The notes under the pieces: generated by a model | Told to the model about the DNA's origin: nothing | What the model saw: the letters and a program-made list of their open reading frames with translations, nothing else | Database searches by the model: none | From: Charina bottae | Taxonomy: Eukaryota; Chordata; Lepidosauria; Squamata; Charinaidae | Direction of reading: 5' to 3' | Length of the DNA: 64,000 nt | NCBI GenBank assembly: GCA_023362775.1 | Contig: JALMGJ010000012.1 | Location: 24,831,001-24,895,000 of the forward strand | Position numbers and translations under genes: made by a program | Part shown: piece by piece, positions 21,642-32,575 of the stretch | Position numbering within the stretch: the first letter of the stretch is position 1 | Layout: each line of letters opens with the position of its first letter

Positions 21642-22290
21642 CTTTCCAAAGCGTGTGTGGGCTTTTCTTTCCTTTTTCTTTTCAAATGAATATGTTCCCT
21701 TGTTCGTGATAACATACTGAAGCATTATGCAGGCTAAACACCATCCTTGAGCCATCCTTCTTTTCCTATCTCAGTAATTTGCATTTTGCTCTGAATATAT
21801 TTCAAGTGGATTTATTTACATTATCCTTTCTCCCTTCGTTTGCTGCCTTTTGCATTTTTTTTAAGGTTAGTGCTTGTTCTTCTCACCAAGGTACAGCAGC
21901 AGCAATTATGATAAATCATTTAAAGTTTGACTGCATTGTTAATATTGGTATTCACGTGGAGCTGACACTTTAATTGCCTCCACATGCAGAGATGCAGTAT
22001 AAAGATTTCCTAATAGCTCTGAGTTACCTTTGTGAGTCACAGTGGTGAGTCATTTAACTACAGAACCTTAAGGCATTAGTGAGTGGGGGAAAATGTAGGT
22101 ATTTCTCACCACTGCCTAATGCAATACCATATTTCAATTATCCAAATCATAGATCTTTAGCTCTGGGGGAAAAAATGAGCTCATATCTGAATTGAATCTC
22201 TATAGAAGAAGCCATAAAAGCAGCAAGGAGAGAGATGGTGACATTCATTTTCTTCATCCTACGGTTCCTTCATGTATTCAAGCTCATTAC
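21642..22290. other. Unassigned sequence
   Basis: No gene or repeat family is recognised. Confidence 0.45.
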
Positions 22291-22507
22291 ATTTGTTGTT
22301 GTTGTTGTTCAGTCGTTTAGTCATGTCCGACTCTTCGTGACCTCATGGACCATAGCACGCTAGGCCTTCCTGTCCTCCACTGTCTCTCGGAGTTTACTCA
22401 AAGTCATGTTCATTACATCGGTGATGCTATCTAACCATCTCATCCTCTGCCGTCCCCTTCTCCTTTTGCCTTCAGTCTTTCCCAGCATCAGGGTCTTTTC
22501 CAGTTGA
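22291..22507 (-). mobile_element. BovB LINE 3' fragment, lineage B
   Basis: About 217 bp of BovB 3' end, with cagtcgtttagtcatgtccg at the left (3') side and truncation after gggtcttttccagt. Lineage-B residues are encoded on the minus strand. It is too short to code for a domain. Confidence 0.9.
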
Positions 22508-22519
22508 TATTTCATTTTT

Positions 22520-22880
22520 AATGCAATGAGATTATTTATTTCTTACAATAATTTGTAGGTGGCCTACTCCCAAGACTGGGTTACAATGTTAAACTCATCA
22601 AAGCACCATTATGGCATAAAATTCATACATTAATATCCATATATGTGGCTGACCTCTATTTTGAGTCTTCTCCAAAAACCTTATGAAAGAAGACCACTTT
22701 CACTGCTCTTTCAAGGGATGAAAGAGTGGGAGGTAACCTAACCTTGGGGTCAAGCTATTACACAGTGAAGGGGTTGCCACTGAGATAGTAATCATCAGGT
22801 CTCTATCCCCCCTGATGGTAGACACTGTCAGAAGGATTAAAACACCTTCTCTTGGTTCATTCCAAGCTGGAAATGAAGCA
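22520..22880 (-). mobile_element. Possible L2-like LINE 3' UTR
   Basis: The gattatttatttctt start followed by ggcctactcccaagactggg and a long non-coding part resembles the L2-like 3' regions, but less clearly than the others. Confidence 0.35.
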
Positions 22881-22884
22881 CACC

Positions 22885-23165
22885 TGTCAGGCCCAGCCCA
22901 AGAACGACCAAAAATCAATCCAGCCAAACTTCAGTTCTTTATTTGCTCACACCATATAGACAGAATCTTGCCAGACTAAAGCTACTCTACCTAACCTCAG
23001 GGGAAATAACCTGGGAAGGCTCTAGGGTGGGGCTATCCTGAACATCTTAGTCTTCGTCTTAGTCTTCGTTCTCACTCCAGGATGTGTTTTCTCTTATCTT
23101 GCTCCCCTCCTTGGAATGTACTCCCTCCTTCCTGAGAACCAGCAGCATTACTGAAGTCCATCACA
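22885..23165 (-). mobile_element. LTR-like repeat, copy 1
   Basis: On the minus strand it starts TGTGATGG and ends CCTGACA, with AATAAA about 55 bp before the end, as in an LTR. The flanks acacc and tcacc agree at four of five bases. A second copy, in the other orientation, is at 52688-52959. Retrotransposon type is not known. Confidence 0.55.
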
Positions 23166-23357
23166 TCACCTCCCCCTTCAGAGACGCATTCCATCACAAC
23201 ACCAGACAATCAGTGGAGTCAAAAATATGTATATGCACCCAAAGTTATCAAGTTGCTTTGGGCAGCAGCTGCTGCAGCACTTCTCTTTCTTTCCCTTTAT
23301 ATAGGGTTCTGAAGTTTAGAAATTTAGCCAATCATTATCAATGGAATGGAATGCACT

Positions 23358-24760
23358 TGTTGTTGTTCAGTCGTTTAGTCGTGTCCGACTCTTCGTGATC
23401 TCATGGACCATAGCACGCCAGGCCTTCCTGTCCTCCACTGTCTCCCGGAGTTTACTCAAATTCATGTTCATTACATCGGTGATGCTATCTAACCATCTCA
23501 TCCTCTGCCGTCCCCTTCTCCTTTTGCCTTCAGTCTTTCCCAGCATCAGGGTCTTTTCCAGTGAGTCCTCTCTTCGCTTTAGGTGGCCAAAGTATTTGAG
23601 CTTCAGCTTCAGGATCTGTCCTTCCAGTGAGCAGTCAGGGTTGATTTCCTTTAGGATTGACTGATTTGACCTCCTTGCAGTCCAAGGGACTCTTAAGAGT
23701 CTTCTCCAGCACCACAGTTCGAAAGCATCCATTTTTCGGCGCTCAGCCTTCCTTATGGTCCAACTCTCACAGCCATACATTACTACTGGAAAAACCATAA
23801 CTTTAACTATACGTCGGCAAGGTGATGTCTTTGCTTTTTAATATGCTGTCTAGGTTTGCCATAGCTTTCCTCCCAAGGAGCAAGCGTCTTTTAATTTCAT
23901 GGCTGCAGTCACCGTCTGCGGTGATCTTGGAGCCCAAGAAAATAAAATCTGTCACTGCTTCCATTTCTCCCCCTTCTATTTGCCAGGACGTGATGGGACC
24001 AGATGCCATGATCTGAGTTTTTTTAATATTGAGTTTCAAGCCAGCTTTTGCACTCTCCTCTTTCACCCTCATCAAGAGACTCCTTAGTTCCTCTTCACTT
24101 TCTGCCATTAGGGTGGTATCATCTGCATATCTGAGGTTGTTGATATTTCTCCCGGCAATCTTAACTCCAGCTTCTGATTCATCCAGCCCAGCATTTCTCA
24201 TGATGTACTCTGCATATAAGTTAAATAAGCAGGGCGATAATATACAGCTTTGTCGTACTCCTTTCCCAATTTTGAACCAGTCGGTTGTTCCATGTCCGGT
24301 TCTAACTGTTGCTTCTTGACCCGCATACAGGTTTCTCAGGAGACAGGTAAGGTGGTCTGGTTTGCCACAGTTTGTTGTGATCCACACAATCAAAGGCTTT
24401 AGCGTAGTCAATGAAGCAGAAGTAGATGTTTTTCTGGAACTCTCTTGCTTTTTCCATGATCCAGCGAATGTTGGCAATCTGATCTCTAGTTCCTCTGCCT
24501 CTTCGAAACCCAGCTTGCACTTCTGGTAGTTCTCAGTTCACATACTGCTGAAGCCTAGCTTGTAGGATTTTGAGCATAACCTTGCTAGCATGTGAAATGA
24601 GCTCAATTGTACGGTAGTTTGGACATTCTTTGGCATTGCCCTTCTTTGGAATTGGAACGTAAACTGACCTTTTCCAATCCTGTGGCCACTGCTGAGTTTT
24701 CCAAATTTGTTGGCATATTAAGTGCAGCACTTTAACAGCATCCTCTTTTAGGATTTTAAA
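23358..24760 (-). mobile_element. BovB LINE, lineage B, 1.4 kb
   Basis: This insertion, together with a microsatellite at its 5' side, lies between copies of AATGGAATGCACT (23345-23357 and 24926-24938). It encodes part of the RT (PIPKKG, GFRRGRGTRDQ, RYADDTTLM) and the C-terminal region on the minus strand. Frame breaks near 24360 (lost bases after the CVDHNKLW motif) and near 23812 make it inactive. Confidence 0.93.
23803..24477 (-). pseudogene. BovB reverse transcriptase fragment
   Basis: The open frame covers RT motifs from FDRKAFDCV-side residues through YADD (LRYADDTTLMAES). The upstream frame is displaced by a small deletion and the downstream part is cut by a deletion that gives a false end after DITLPT. 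A related downstream frame continues at 23367-23798 with the FELWCWRRLLRVPWTARR motif. Confidence 0.8.
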
Positions 24761-24925
24761 TACATATATAAATATATATAAATGGAATATATAAATATAA
24801 ATATAAATATAAATATAAATATAAATATAAATATAAATATAAATATAAATATAAATATAAATATAAATATAAATATAAATATAAATATAAATATAAATAT
24901 AAATATAAATATAAATATAAATATA
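24761..24925. repeat. (ATAAAT)n microsatellite at a LINE 5' junction
   Basis: About 145 bp of ATAAAT units (on the plus strand) follow a short AT-rich lead. It sits inside the target duplication, between the truncated 5' end of BovB and the right copy of AATGGAATGCACT. A partial copy of the target (aatggaata) at 24782-24790 suggests growth after insertion. Confidence 0.9.
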
Positions 24926-25047
24926 AATGGAATGCACTAGCTTGTTACAAACAAAGGTTTCCTTATCTTAGAGTGAAAGCAGTTGCCTCCTTATTTATAG
25001 CTAAACAAATGTCTCTTTATCTAAAGCTAAAACAGCTAGGTATGTTT

Positions 25048-25143
25048 TTCTATGCATATGTTTTCCTTTACATGGCTATGCATAAGATATGTCTTCCTTT
25101 ACATGGCTATGCATAAGATATATGTTTTCCTTTACATGGGCAT
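25048..25143. repeat. Three imperfect ~33-bp tandem units
   Basis: The phrase ctatgcataagatatg..ttcctttacatgg occurs three times with small length changes. The surrounding 24939-25551 shows no gene. Confidence 0.7.
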
Positions 25144-25564
25144 GCTACCTGATGTCTCTATTGTTTCTAATGGAGAAGCCAGCTTTTATACAATGGCATT
25201 ACCACTGCCTATCTACTACTACCTATACAATCTTTATTCCAACAACACTTACAGTTACACTTACACTTACAGCCAGAGGATTCTACCTGGAGAAAAATGC
25301 TACCCTTGGACAACTAATTTTACATGGTGGTGATGCACCTATGACTTCTATCTCCCATTATCAGCACCCTCTTGAATGCTCTTCACTCTCCCAGATGTGA
25401 ATGCTTTTCATGACTGATCAAAACATACTTCTTGATGAAGTATTTTTAATTAGGACTTCCCTTGCCCCCTGACACATTTTACAGCTTTATTGAAGGCCAG
25501 CTTTCATCAATATTGCCTTGTAAACATTTTGATTATCCCTTGTGTTTTCTCCTGTATAAGGTTT

Positions 25565-27470
25565 GTTGTTGTTTATTCGTTCAGTCGTTTCCGACTCTTC
25601 GTGACTTCATGGACCAGTCCACGCCAGAGCTTTCTGTCGGCCGTCACCATCCCCAGCTCCCCAATGGTTGAGTCTGTCACCTCCAGAATATCATCCATCC
25701 ATCTTGCCCTTGGTCGGCCCCTCTTCCTTTTGCCTTCCACTTTCCCTAGCATCAGCTTCTTCTCCAAGGTATCCTGTCTTCTCATTATGTGGCCAAAGTA
25801 CTTGAGTTTTGCCTTTAATATCATTCCCTCAAGTGAGCAGTCTGGTTTTATTTCCTGGAGTATGGACTGGTTTGATCTTCTTGCAGTCCAAGGCACTCTC
25901 AGAATTTTCCTCCAACACCACAGTTCAAAAGCATCTATCTTCCTTCGCTCAGCCTTCCTTATGGTCCAGCTCTCACAGCCATAGGTTACTACAGGGAATA
26001 CCATTGCTTTAACTATGCGGACCTTTGTTGTCAGTGTGATGTCTCTGCTCTTAACTATTTTATCAAGATTTGCCATTGCTCTCCTCCCAAGAAGTAGACG
26101 TCTTCTGATTTCCTGGCTGCAGTCAGCGTCTGCAGTAATCTTTGCGCCTAGAAATACAAAGTCTGTCACTGCCTCCACTTTTTCTCCCTCTATTTGCCAG
26201 TCATCAATCAAGCTCGTTGCCATAATCTTGGTTTTTTTGAGGTTTAACTGCAACCCAGCTTTTGCACTTTCTTCTTTCACCTTCGTCATAAGGCTCCTCA
26301 ATTCCTCCTCGCTTTCAGCCATCAAAGTGGTATCATCTGCATATCTGAGATTGTTAATGTTTTTTCCAGCGATTTTAACTCCAGCCTTGGATTCCTCAAG
26401 CCCAGCATGTCGCATGATGTGTTCTGCGTACAGGTTGAATAGGTAGGGTGAGAGTATACAGCCCTGCCGTACTCCTTTCCCAATCTTAAACCAGTCCATT
26501 GTTCCGTGCTCTGTTCTTACCGTTGCTACTTGGTCGTTATACAGATTCCTCAGGAGGCAGACAAGATGACTTGGTATCCCCATACCAACAAGAACTTGCC
26601 ACAATTTGTTATGATCCACACAGTCAAAGGCTTTAGAATAGTCAATAAAACAGAAATAGATGTTTTTCTGAAATTCCCTGGCTTTCTCCATTATCCAGCG
26701 GATATTGGCAATTTGGTCTCTAGTTCCTCTGCCTTTTCTAAACCCAGCTTGTACATCTGGCAATTCTTGCTCCATGAATTGCTGGAGTCTACCTTGCAAG
26801 ATCTTGAGCATTACCTTACTGGCATGTGAAATAAGTGCCACTGTTCGATAGTTTGAACATTCTTTAGTGCTTCCCTTTTTTGGTATGGGGATATAAGTTG
26901 ATTTTTTCCAATCTGATGGCCATTCTTGTGTTTTCCAAATTTGCTGGCATATGGCATGCATCACCTTGACAGCATCATCTTGCAAGATTTTAAACAGTTC
27001 AGCTGGGATACCGTCGTCTCCTGCTGCCTTGTTATTAGCAATGCTTCTTAAGGCCCATTCAACCTCACTCTTCAGGATGTCTGGCTCTAACTCACTGACC
27101 ACACCATCAAAGCTATCTCCAATATTATTATCCTTCCTATACAGATCTTCCGTATATTCTTGCCACCTTTTCTTGATCTCTTCTGCTTCTGTTAGGTCCT
27201 TACCATCTTTGTTTTTGATCATACCCATTTTTGCCTGGAATTTACCTCCGATGTTTCTAATTTTCTGGAAGAGGTCTCTTGTCCTTCCTATCCTATTGTC
27301 TTCTTCCACTTCCGCACATTGCTTGTTTAAAAATAATTCCTTATCTCTTCTGGCTAACCTCTGGAATTTTGCATTTAATTGGGCATATCTCCCCCTATCA
27401 CTATTGCCTTTTGCTTTCCTTCTTTCTTGGGCTACTTCCAGTGTTTCAGCAGACAGCCATCTGTATAAGG
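25565..27470 (-). mobile_element. BovB LINE, lineage A, 1.9 kb
   Basis: The insertion has a perfect 13-bp target duplication, CTGTATAAGGTTT, at 25552-25564 and 27471-27483. It is the longest BovB copy here and contains the full RT domain and 3' end, but lacks the N-terminal APE endonuclease. The single frame is open from the 5' junction to the natural stop. It is the best preserved and probably among the youngest LINE insertions in the window. Confidence 0.95.
25573..27309 (-). CDS. BovB ORF2 (reverse transcriptase), N-truncated
   Basis: 578 codons follow the first ATG at 27309, and the frame is open without stop back to about 27469 (WLSAETLEVAQ), so roughly 630 codons are unbroken. The RT motifs appear in order: PIPKKGSTKECSNYRTVALI (141-160), FIDYSKAFDCVDHNKLW (221-237, first catalytic Asp), GVRQGCILSPYLFN (279-292) and LRYADDTTLM (321-330, catalytic YADD). 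The C-terminal region carries KLKYFGHIMRRQDTLEKK. The missing endonuclease and promoter mean it should not mobilise itself. It is not a host gene. Confidence 0.88.
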   Translation of the reverse strand: MEEDNRIGRTRDLFQKIRNIGGKFQAKMGMIKNKDGKDLTEAEEIKKRWQEYTEDLYRKDNNIGDSFDGVVSELEPDILKSEVEWALRSIANNKAAGDDGIPAELFKILQDDAVKVMHAICQQIWKTQEWPSDWKKSTYIPIPKKGSTKECSNYRTVALISHASKVMLKILQGRLQQFMEQELPDVQAGFRKGRGTRDQIANIRWIMEKAREFQKNIYFCFIDYSKAFDCVDHNKLWQVLVGMGIPSHLVCLLRNLYNDQVATVRTEHGTMDWFKIGKGVRQGCILSPYLFNLYAEHIMRHAGLEESKAGVKIAGKNINNLRYADDTTLMAESEEELRSLMTKVKEESAKAGLQLNLKKTKIMATSLIDDWQIEGEKVEAVTDFVFLGAKITADADCSQEIRRRLLLGRRAMANLDKIVKSRDITLTTKVRIVKAMVFPVVTYGCESWTIRKAERRKIDAFELWCWRKILRVPWTARRSNQSILQEIKPDCSLEGMILKAKLKYFGHIMRRQDTLEKKLMLGKVEGKRKRGRPRARWMDDILEVTDSTIGELGMVTADRKLWRGLVHEVTKSRKRLNE

Positions 27471-27483
27471 TTTAGGGGTTATT

Positions 27484-28705
27484 TTAATGATAAACTGATT
27501 TTAAAAAATTTAAAGCAAAGAAATAAGTAACAGTCGGAAGCTCAGCTGAGCAGGAGATATTATGCCTTTTGCTTGCAATCTAAAATGTTTCTCTGCAAAG
27601 CACAGCATAGACCCTGGAGCAGCTGTTGCAATATCCCACCATCTGGAGCTATGTTCAAGAGGCATCCTGTAGTTCCTTTTTTATAGCATGGAAGTCTTTG
27701 TCTAACCTTTAGCTTTCCACCCATTTTTGTTGCCATTGCTGTACAGAAAATTATCCTGTATTTTTTTTCCTACCAGATCTCATTCAATTGATAAAAGAGA
27801 ATTTACTTCTGAAATACTGTCAGAGGGGAAATTTGGGGAAATTGTCATGGCTGGAGCACAATGTTTTGGCCTGCAACCTCCTTGGCTTCCATGTTTTAGG
27901 GAAGACATCATGAGGAACTTACCCCATCATGATTTTTCAGACTGGGGAATCCAAGAAGGGCTCAAAGTAACGGAAAGACGTTTAGCTGAATACTAAGCAG
28001 GGTTAATATTCATGCATTTTGCCAACTCTGACCATGAGATAACTCAAAAACATAACCCAAAGAAAGTTGAAATAAATTCTTAAGCACGATTAAAAAGCAG
28101 AAACTTTTTTTCACATGAGAAAAAAAAAACTAAAGAAATTGCTACACAGATTTCAGCATCATATGATATGTTATATATTTTCTGGAGGGAGACTTTCCTA
28201 TGCAGTTATTTGAATGCTCCATTGTACCATTCAAGATTTCCTTTGAATGTCTTTCAGTAAGTCATTAGAATTAACCATGAAGACAAAACATAAATAACAT
28301 TATACTCTGCTAAAATTATACTGTATAAATTGTTGCCCTTCTAGATGATGTTGACAGGGTTACAAACAAATTGGCAATGTTATTTTCTTTAATGGCAATG
28401 CCCAATTAGTTAATCCTTTTGGTCAAAAGTTTTTGAACTATGAAACAATCTTTCACAGTAAATCCTACCGATAATATATTATTCATATTTCCTAAGGAAT
28501 AAAAATTCATACAACACAAAAATCTGGTTCAGTTCCTGTTCTTAGCTTCCCAGTTTGTTATCACAGGGCATTAGAAAACTAATATTCAATTGTCATTGGA
28601 TCAGTGGTATTTTAAAATGAAGGAAATATGGCTGAAAAATTAATACAACAATGAAGAGCTCTGAAAAAAAGCCAGCCAGAAAGGATCAGTTTATTTTAAA
28701 ATTGT
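27484..28705. other. Unassigned sequence
   Basis: About 1.2 kb with no recognised repeat or gene. The plus-strand frame at 27727-27996 shows no known motif. Confidence 0.45.
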
Positions 28706-28721
28706 TAATGGCAGAACCATT

Positions 28722-29044
28722 GGGGCATGATGGCTCAGTGGTTAAGACACCAGGCTTGTCGATCGGAAGGTCAGCGGTTCGAGACCCGAGCGCCGCGTGA
28801 CGAAGTGAGCTCCCGCACTCGCCCCAGCTCTTGCCAACCTAGTTCGAAAGCATGCAAATGCAAGTAGATAAATAGGTACCACATCCGTGTGATGGTAACA
28901 GCGTTCCACGCACGTCATGCCGGCCACATGACTGCGGAAGCGTCTTCGGACAGCGCTGGCTCTTCAGCTAAGAAACGGAGATGAGCACCGCCCCCTAGAG
29001 TCGGACACAACTGTGCAGGGGAAAACCTTTACCTTTACCTTTAC
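28722..29044 (+). mobile_element. Sauria-type SINE, copy 2
   Basis: The tRNA-like head has a good A box (tggctcagtggttaagac) and B box (cggttcgagacc). The 3' end carries agagtcggacacaactgt and three ACCTTT units. A 14-16-bp target duplication starting TAATGGCAGAAC flanks it (from 28706 and from 29045). It is well preserved. Confidence 0.88.
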
Positions 29045-29059
29045 TAATGGCAGAACATT

Positions 29060-30302
29060 GACAGCATTTTGGGTAAAAGATTACTAAAGATTACTGAACT
29101 GTAAGTCTGTACAAATATTGTTCTGGATAGAAATATTAAATATGGATGTTTAAAATGTTTGTATTTCTCCTTATAATAACAGAACTACTGATTTCAACAG
29201 ATATAATCTGTCATGTTTCTGTTCAATTTTTTATTCATTTTTGTTTTTATCTCTATTTTTTTTTCAACTTTATTTTTTAGTCTTGATGTTTTATTTCTTC
29301 AGCTGAAAGCAAAAGAAAAAAATCACAAGAGGATTGAATCTTGAAGAATGATAGCTTTGGCATTCATTATAAAAGAAAAAAAGTGTTTAAAAGCCATATC
29401 GAAAACCTATTCAACAGCTAAAATGAGGACACCGCTTTATGAGAAATAGGTATCAGAAAATCACGTATCTCCTATGGAAATAATAAATGTTATGATTTAT
29501 GATAAGTGATAATAAAAGACTCAAAAGTGTAAAGAACTCAAGAATGATCATATGGTAATTTAGGTATAGTAGGAGTGTACAAAGGTTCAATTTGGAGATT
29601 TTTTGAAGGCAATTTACCTAAATCTCTCAATCAAATTGGCTTCTGAATTGAATAAGAAATTCACATCGAGTTGACAAAAGAAATCTTTGGACCCATTCAG
29701 AAAATGTGAATGCCCATGCACAGAAACTTCTTTTTTTCTGAATCAGTTCACAAACCCAGGCTGAATCAAGAACTGAATCAGACTGAATTGATTTTCCAGA
29801 TCAAATTAAAGATTATAGCCAGGTAATATGATGACAGCAAATACAATATTGTGTTAATAAGAGTTTTTGTTTAGTGGAGGTCTCCTTTTGGCAAAGTCCT
29901 ACTTTCAAGGACTACATTTTCTTCAGTAAATATGCCCTTTCCAGCTGTGTTCATGCATTCACCTGAACAGGTGAAAAATTGAAATGGGAAGAGGATGGGG
30001 CCATGCACGGAGGCCCTGCCCCCTGTATCAGTATAAACCATACCAGACCCATAATTTCCCCTGTTCCTATGTGAAGGTTGAAGGGTGAATTTGCTTGAGT
30101 GCTACTACTGCAATATAGTTACAGGAAGATCAAATAAAAAATGGTAGGTATGTTCAAGAATTTATAAGGGCAGCTTTCTTTTAAATCTCTTCCACCAATG
30201 TAAAGATAGTAGGGAGAGCAAGTGATGAGGCATCTAAGATATGCAGATAAAGAGTTATAGCCAGTGTGTAGACCTCAATCCTTGACCCACATTTAAGCCC
30301 TT
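29060..30302. other. Unassigned AT-rich sequence
   Basis: No gene or repeat family is recognised. A segment near 30000 (atgcacggaggccctgcccc) also occurs near 11316, so a short unnamed repeat may be present. Confidence 0.45.
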
Positions 30303-30365
30303 TATTTATTTATTTGTTTGTTTGTTTGTTTAATTTATATGACCGCCCATCTCCCCCTGTGGGGA
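30303..30365 (-). mobile_element. L2-like LINE 3' tail
   Basis: A (TTTA)/(TTTG) run is followed by ttatatgaccgcccatctcc, the standard L2-like terminus in minus orientation. The hAT element at 30374 begins at its inner end. Confidence 0.65.
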
Positions 30366-30373
30366 ACTTAATG

Positions 30374-30718
30374 CAGTGCTTTCCAAACTGCCACCATTGG
30401 CGGCACACCAACGGTGGCAGCGGCGGTGCGGGGGCACATGCGGCGGCGGGGGCATGTGCGGCGGCGGTGTGGGGGGGAGCGCGGTGGCATGCATGGTAGC
30501 AGTGGCGGCCTCGCTAAAACGCGGAAGCGCTGATGGCGCGCCGCTGCTGTCGTCGCTGCTGCCGCCGCCACTGCCACCGCCATGCATGCCGCCGTCGCGC
30601 ACGCCCCCGCGCTGCCACCGTGCACGCCCCCGCCGCCGCTTCCGGGTTGTTTCGCGACACACTAAACTGTGTGTTGCGACACACTAAAGTGTCATGACAC
30701 ACAGTTTGGAAAGCTATG
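30374..30718. mobile_element. GC-rich hAT element
   Basis: Inverted ends cagtgctttccaaactg and cacagtttggaaagctatg, with target copies acttaatg / ccttaatg (30366-30373, 30719-30726). The 345-bp interior is made of GGC/GCC and CATGC motifs and is very rich in CpG, in contrast with the AT-rich surroundings. The outer 3' part (cgacacactaaa..tgtcatgacacac) links it to the family at 21.3, 41.5 and 57 kb. Long frames inside are GC artefacts. Confidence 0.85.
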
Positions 30719-30726
30719 CCTTAATG

Positions 30727-32337
30727 ACATTTGAACTCTATCTTTACCTCTGGAAATCCTCTAGATAGGAATATAAGACAGAAGCCTTTCATTTCCAGCC
30801 TATCAGCTGCAGGCTTCTGATACATAACTTGAATGTTTTTGTTTCACCAGGTTTTCAGCCTATTTTAAACATATCCATTTTCCCCTGTTTTGAAGGGAAG
30901 CAGAAAGAATGATATGGCTGATTTTTGTTGCTGTTGTTCTAAGGTTACAGTCCAATGTTTTCAGAGCTAATAGTATTTGATTTGATTGTATTAAATGTAA
31001 TAATTGTCATTTTAATTGTAAGGTGCCTTAGAGCCTTGTCAGGGCCAAAAGGTCAGGTATAAATGATTTGACAGAATAAATAAAATTGACTAAATACTGT
31101 GGATAAATGAAAGGCTTCTCAGGGCCCAAACTGCACATTAATCAAAGGTAGGCAGATAATGATTTAGTGAAAATTAGATTCTTAGTCATCATAACCTTTT
31201 ATCTGTTACGAAGACAAAGGTCTTCCTCTTACCAACAATCCACTGGGAACAGGATGGCTCCCAAAAGCGATTAGCTTCAAGTATATTGTTTACTTTGAAT
31301 CCAGCAATTCTGAGTATGTTTCTAAGGATGGAGCCTGTGTGCTGTCCGAAGAGATAGCTAATGGAGCCAATGCGCCCATAAAATACATGCAAATAAATGA
31401 TTCCAGGAATGTGCATTGGACTTTTTTGGCATTCTGCTTGTCCTCCTTTTTCCAACGTAAGCTTCAAAGCCAACATCTACAACTCTCCCCACCCCCATGT
31501 AGAGGGAAACAGCCTCCTCCCTCCCTCCCTGCTATCCCATCATTCATCTCCCCAAATGATGACTGTTTTTATATGAGCTTTTCATTCACAGCAACAATGA
31601 AGCCTGCAGAGCTTGACTTTTGGAATTCTTTCCAATCCCTTTACCAATGGTGCCCATAGGAAGTATCTGTATTTCCTTCTGGGGAATGAAGTTGTTTGTG
31701 TATGTGTTTGCATGCATGTGTGTGCGTGTACAGTATGTGTGTACTGGGAAGCATGGGGAGGGGTGCATTCACTCCACTCTGGGTCATGTGACCAGGAGGG
31801 AGGAGGAAGGAGACTTAGAATGGAAACATCAGCAATATTGCAAATCACTGTCCACCTGTTTTTCCCTTAGGGATCCATTAGGGAATATTTTCTAGATTAT
31901 TTTTCTCAGCAGATCCAGCACATTTTCTACCTTGGTCCTTCTTTTGACAGCAGCTCCCACCATACCAAATTTGGTCCTGTTCTGTTTTCAGAGAGTTATC
32001 CTCCTGATCAGCAGACAGAGTCCCAACCTCCTTTACATAATTTCTTTCCAATGTCCCATTGGATTAGAAAGAAAGAAGAGAGCTTGGGAAATACTTCAGC
32101 CTGGCTATATTTCATACATCACTATTTCTACTGGGGTGGGGGAGGACTATCAAACGTGCATTTCATGGCCTGCATTTACACAATACATTTAACCTTGGTT
32201 CTCAATTAACTCATTTTCTGGCTTGGCCAAGAAATTATCCAAATGTGTAGATTTACACCATGTCAAAGCCACAGACATAGCCATACAAAAGAGGTTAATG
32301 GAAAGTAATTAATGTTAACCTCTCATTAACGCATTGA
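30727..32337. other. Mostly unassigned, with one LINE-like tail
   Basis: The stretch at about 30960-31085 ends ggtcaggtataaatga followed by A-rich sequence, like a plus-strand LINE or SINE 3' end. The rest, including a TG-rich segment near 31690-31745, has no recognisable gene or repeat. Confidence 0.4.
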
Positions 32338-32575
32338 AAGCCAGTGTGGTGTAGCAGTTAAGGTACTGGACTAGGAGCAGGGAGTCCCGAGTTCCAGTCT
32401 ACCCTTATCCATGGAAGCTCATTGGGTGACTTTGAACTACTTGCTCTTTCCCAGGCCAACCTGCTTCATGGTGTGGTGGTGGTGGTGAAAAATAGGAGGG
32501 AGCGCTATGTACACCACCCTGAGTTTCTATACAAAAGGCAGAATATAAATCAAATATATTAATTAATTAACCAAG
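32338..32575 (+). mobile_element. MIR-like tRNA-SINE, second type
   Basis: The tRNA-like head gtgtggtgtagcagttaagg and the B-box region gagttccagtct lead into a MIR-type core (attgggtgactttgaac) and an end resembling a LINE tail (caccctgagtttc..agaatataaat). It resembles, from memory, a SINE common in squamates. Confidence 0.7.

Noticed and set aside
24533..24937. 134-codon frame with a long Tyr-Ile repeat
   Set aside because: The repeat is the ATAAAT microsatellite read on the minus strand; the rest is a BovB RT fragment.
28722..29044. Functional tRNA gene
   Set aside because: A and B boxes are present but the sequence continues into a SINE body with a target duplication; the same applies to the other SINE heads.
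29020..29045. Telomere-like repeat (ACCTTT)n
   Set aside because: It is the 3' tail of the Sauria-type SINE; the vertebrate telomere unit is CCCTAA.
30314..30702. GC-rich frames rich in Ala, Gly and Arg
   Set aside because: They lie wholly within the GC-rich hAT element and have no domain.
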